In this document: positions 5,296 to 5,299 of the stretch, one piece after another
How positions within the stretch are numbered: the stretch's first letter is position 1
Layout: each line of letters starts with the position of its first letter
NCBI GenBank assembly: GCA_035693145.1
Contig: DASSHA010000142.1
Coordinates: forward strand, 1-5,299
Direction of reading: 5' to 3'
Origin: DASSHA01 sp035693145
Lineage (GTDB): Bacteria > Chloroflexota > Limnocylindria > Limnocylindrales > CSP1-4
Length of the DNA stretch: 5,299 nucleotides
Notes under the pieces: model-generated
What the model was told of the DNA's origin: nothing
The model's input: the letters and a program-made list of their open reading frames with translations, nothing else
The model's database searches: none
Translations under genes and position numbers: made by a program

Positions 5296-5299
5296 CGTC
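5292..5299 (+). CDS. Possible start of the next gene (presumed ABC permease), cut by window edge
   Basis: GTG at 5292-5294 overlaps the ABC ATPase TGA as GTGA, the same four-base coupling used at the preceding junction. Only two complete codons and two bases are visible. Operon logic predicts an ABC-2 permease, but the sequence itself shows only the junction. Confidence 0.35.

Noticed and set aside
1..5299. Mobile elements, CRISPR arrays, tRNA or rRNA genes, phage or defence genes
   Set aside because: No direct repeat arrays, transposase motifs, terminal inverted repeats or RNA-like segments were seen; all long stretches are explained by ordinary genes.

Overview
This is a very GC-rich window (G/C strongly favoured at third codon positions) from a bacterial chromosome. 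The gene content suits a high-GC soil or freshwater bacterium such as a Chloroflexota (Limnocylindria-like) or an actinobacterium; this is an impression from composition and protein style, not a demonstrated placement. There are no RNA genes, insertion sequences, CRISPR arrays or phage genes. Because of the base composition almost every gene carries long antisense open frames, and these were discarded.

Layout: (1) 2-421, plus strand, the 3' end of a multi-pass membrane protein that begins outside the window. (2) Four genes on the minus strand, read from right to left. They are a short-chain dehydrogenase resembling enoyl-ACP reductases (3117-3938), a ribokinase (2051-3052), a membrane-anchored DsbA-like thiol oxidoreductase (1029-1916) and a VKOR-family quinone-linked thiol oxidoreductase (406-1029). 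(3) 3939-4060, a divergent intergenic region with a perfect 16-bp palindrome and candidate promoters facing both ways. (4) On the plus strand, a small two-helix PLDc_N-type membrane protein (4061-4282) overlaps an ABC transporter ATPase (4279-5295) by ATGA. The ATPase in turn appears to overlap the start of a further gene at the window edge by GTGA, presumably the permease.

How they work together: the DsbA-like protein and VKOR form a textbook extracytoplasmic disulfide-forming pair. The DsbA-like protein oxidises substrate cysteines and VKOR reoxidises it and passes electrons to quinone. They are translationally coupled through TGATG and have their own candidate promoter. The PLDc_N-ABC pair recalls Bacillus YxlE-YxlF and is probably an ABC-2 type exporter operon. 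Ribokinase and the dehydrogenase are metabolic genes without an obvious joint function. Each is followed directly by a GC-rich hairpin without a T tract, so they may be separate transcription units.

Nothing here demonstrates a new biological system. The best leads are the divergent control region with its palindrome, the probably leaderless PLDc_N gene, the hairpins set tightly behind stop codons, and the FabI/FabL-like active site of the dehydrogenase.
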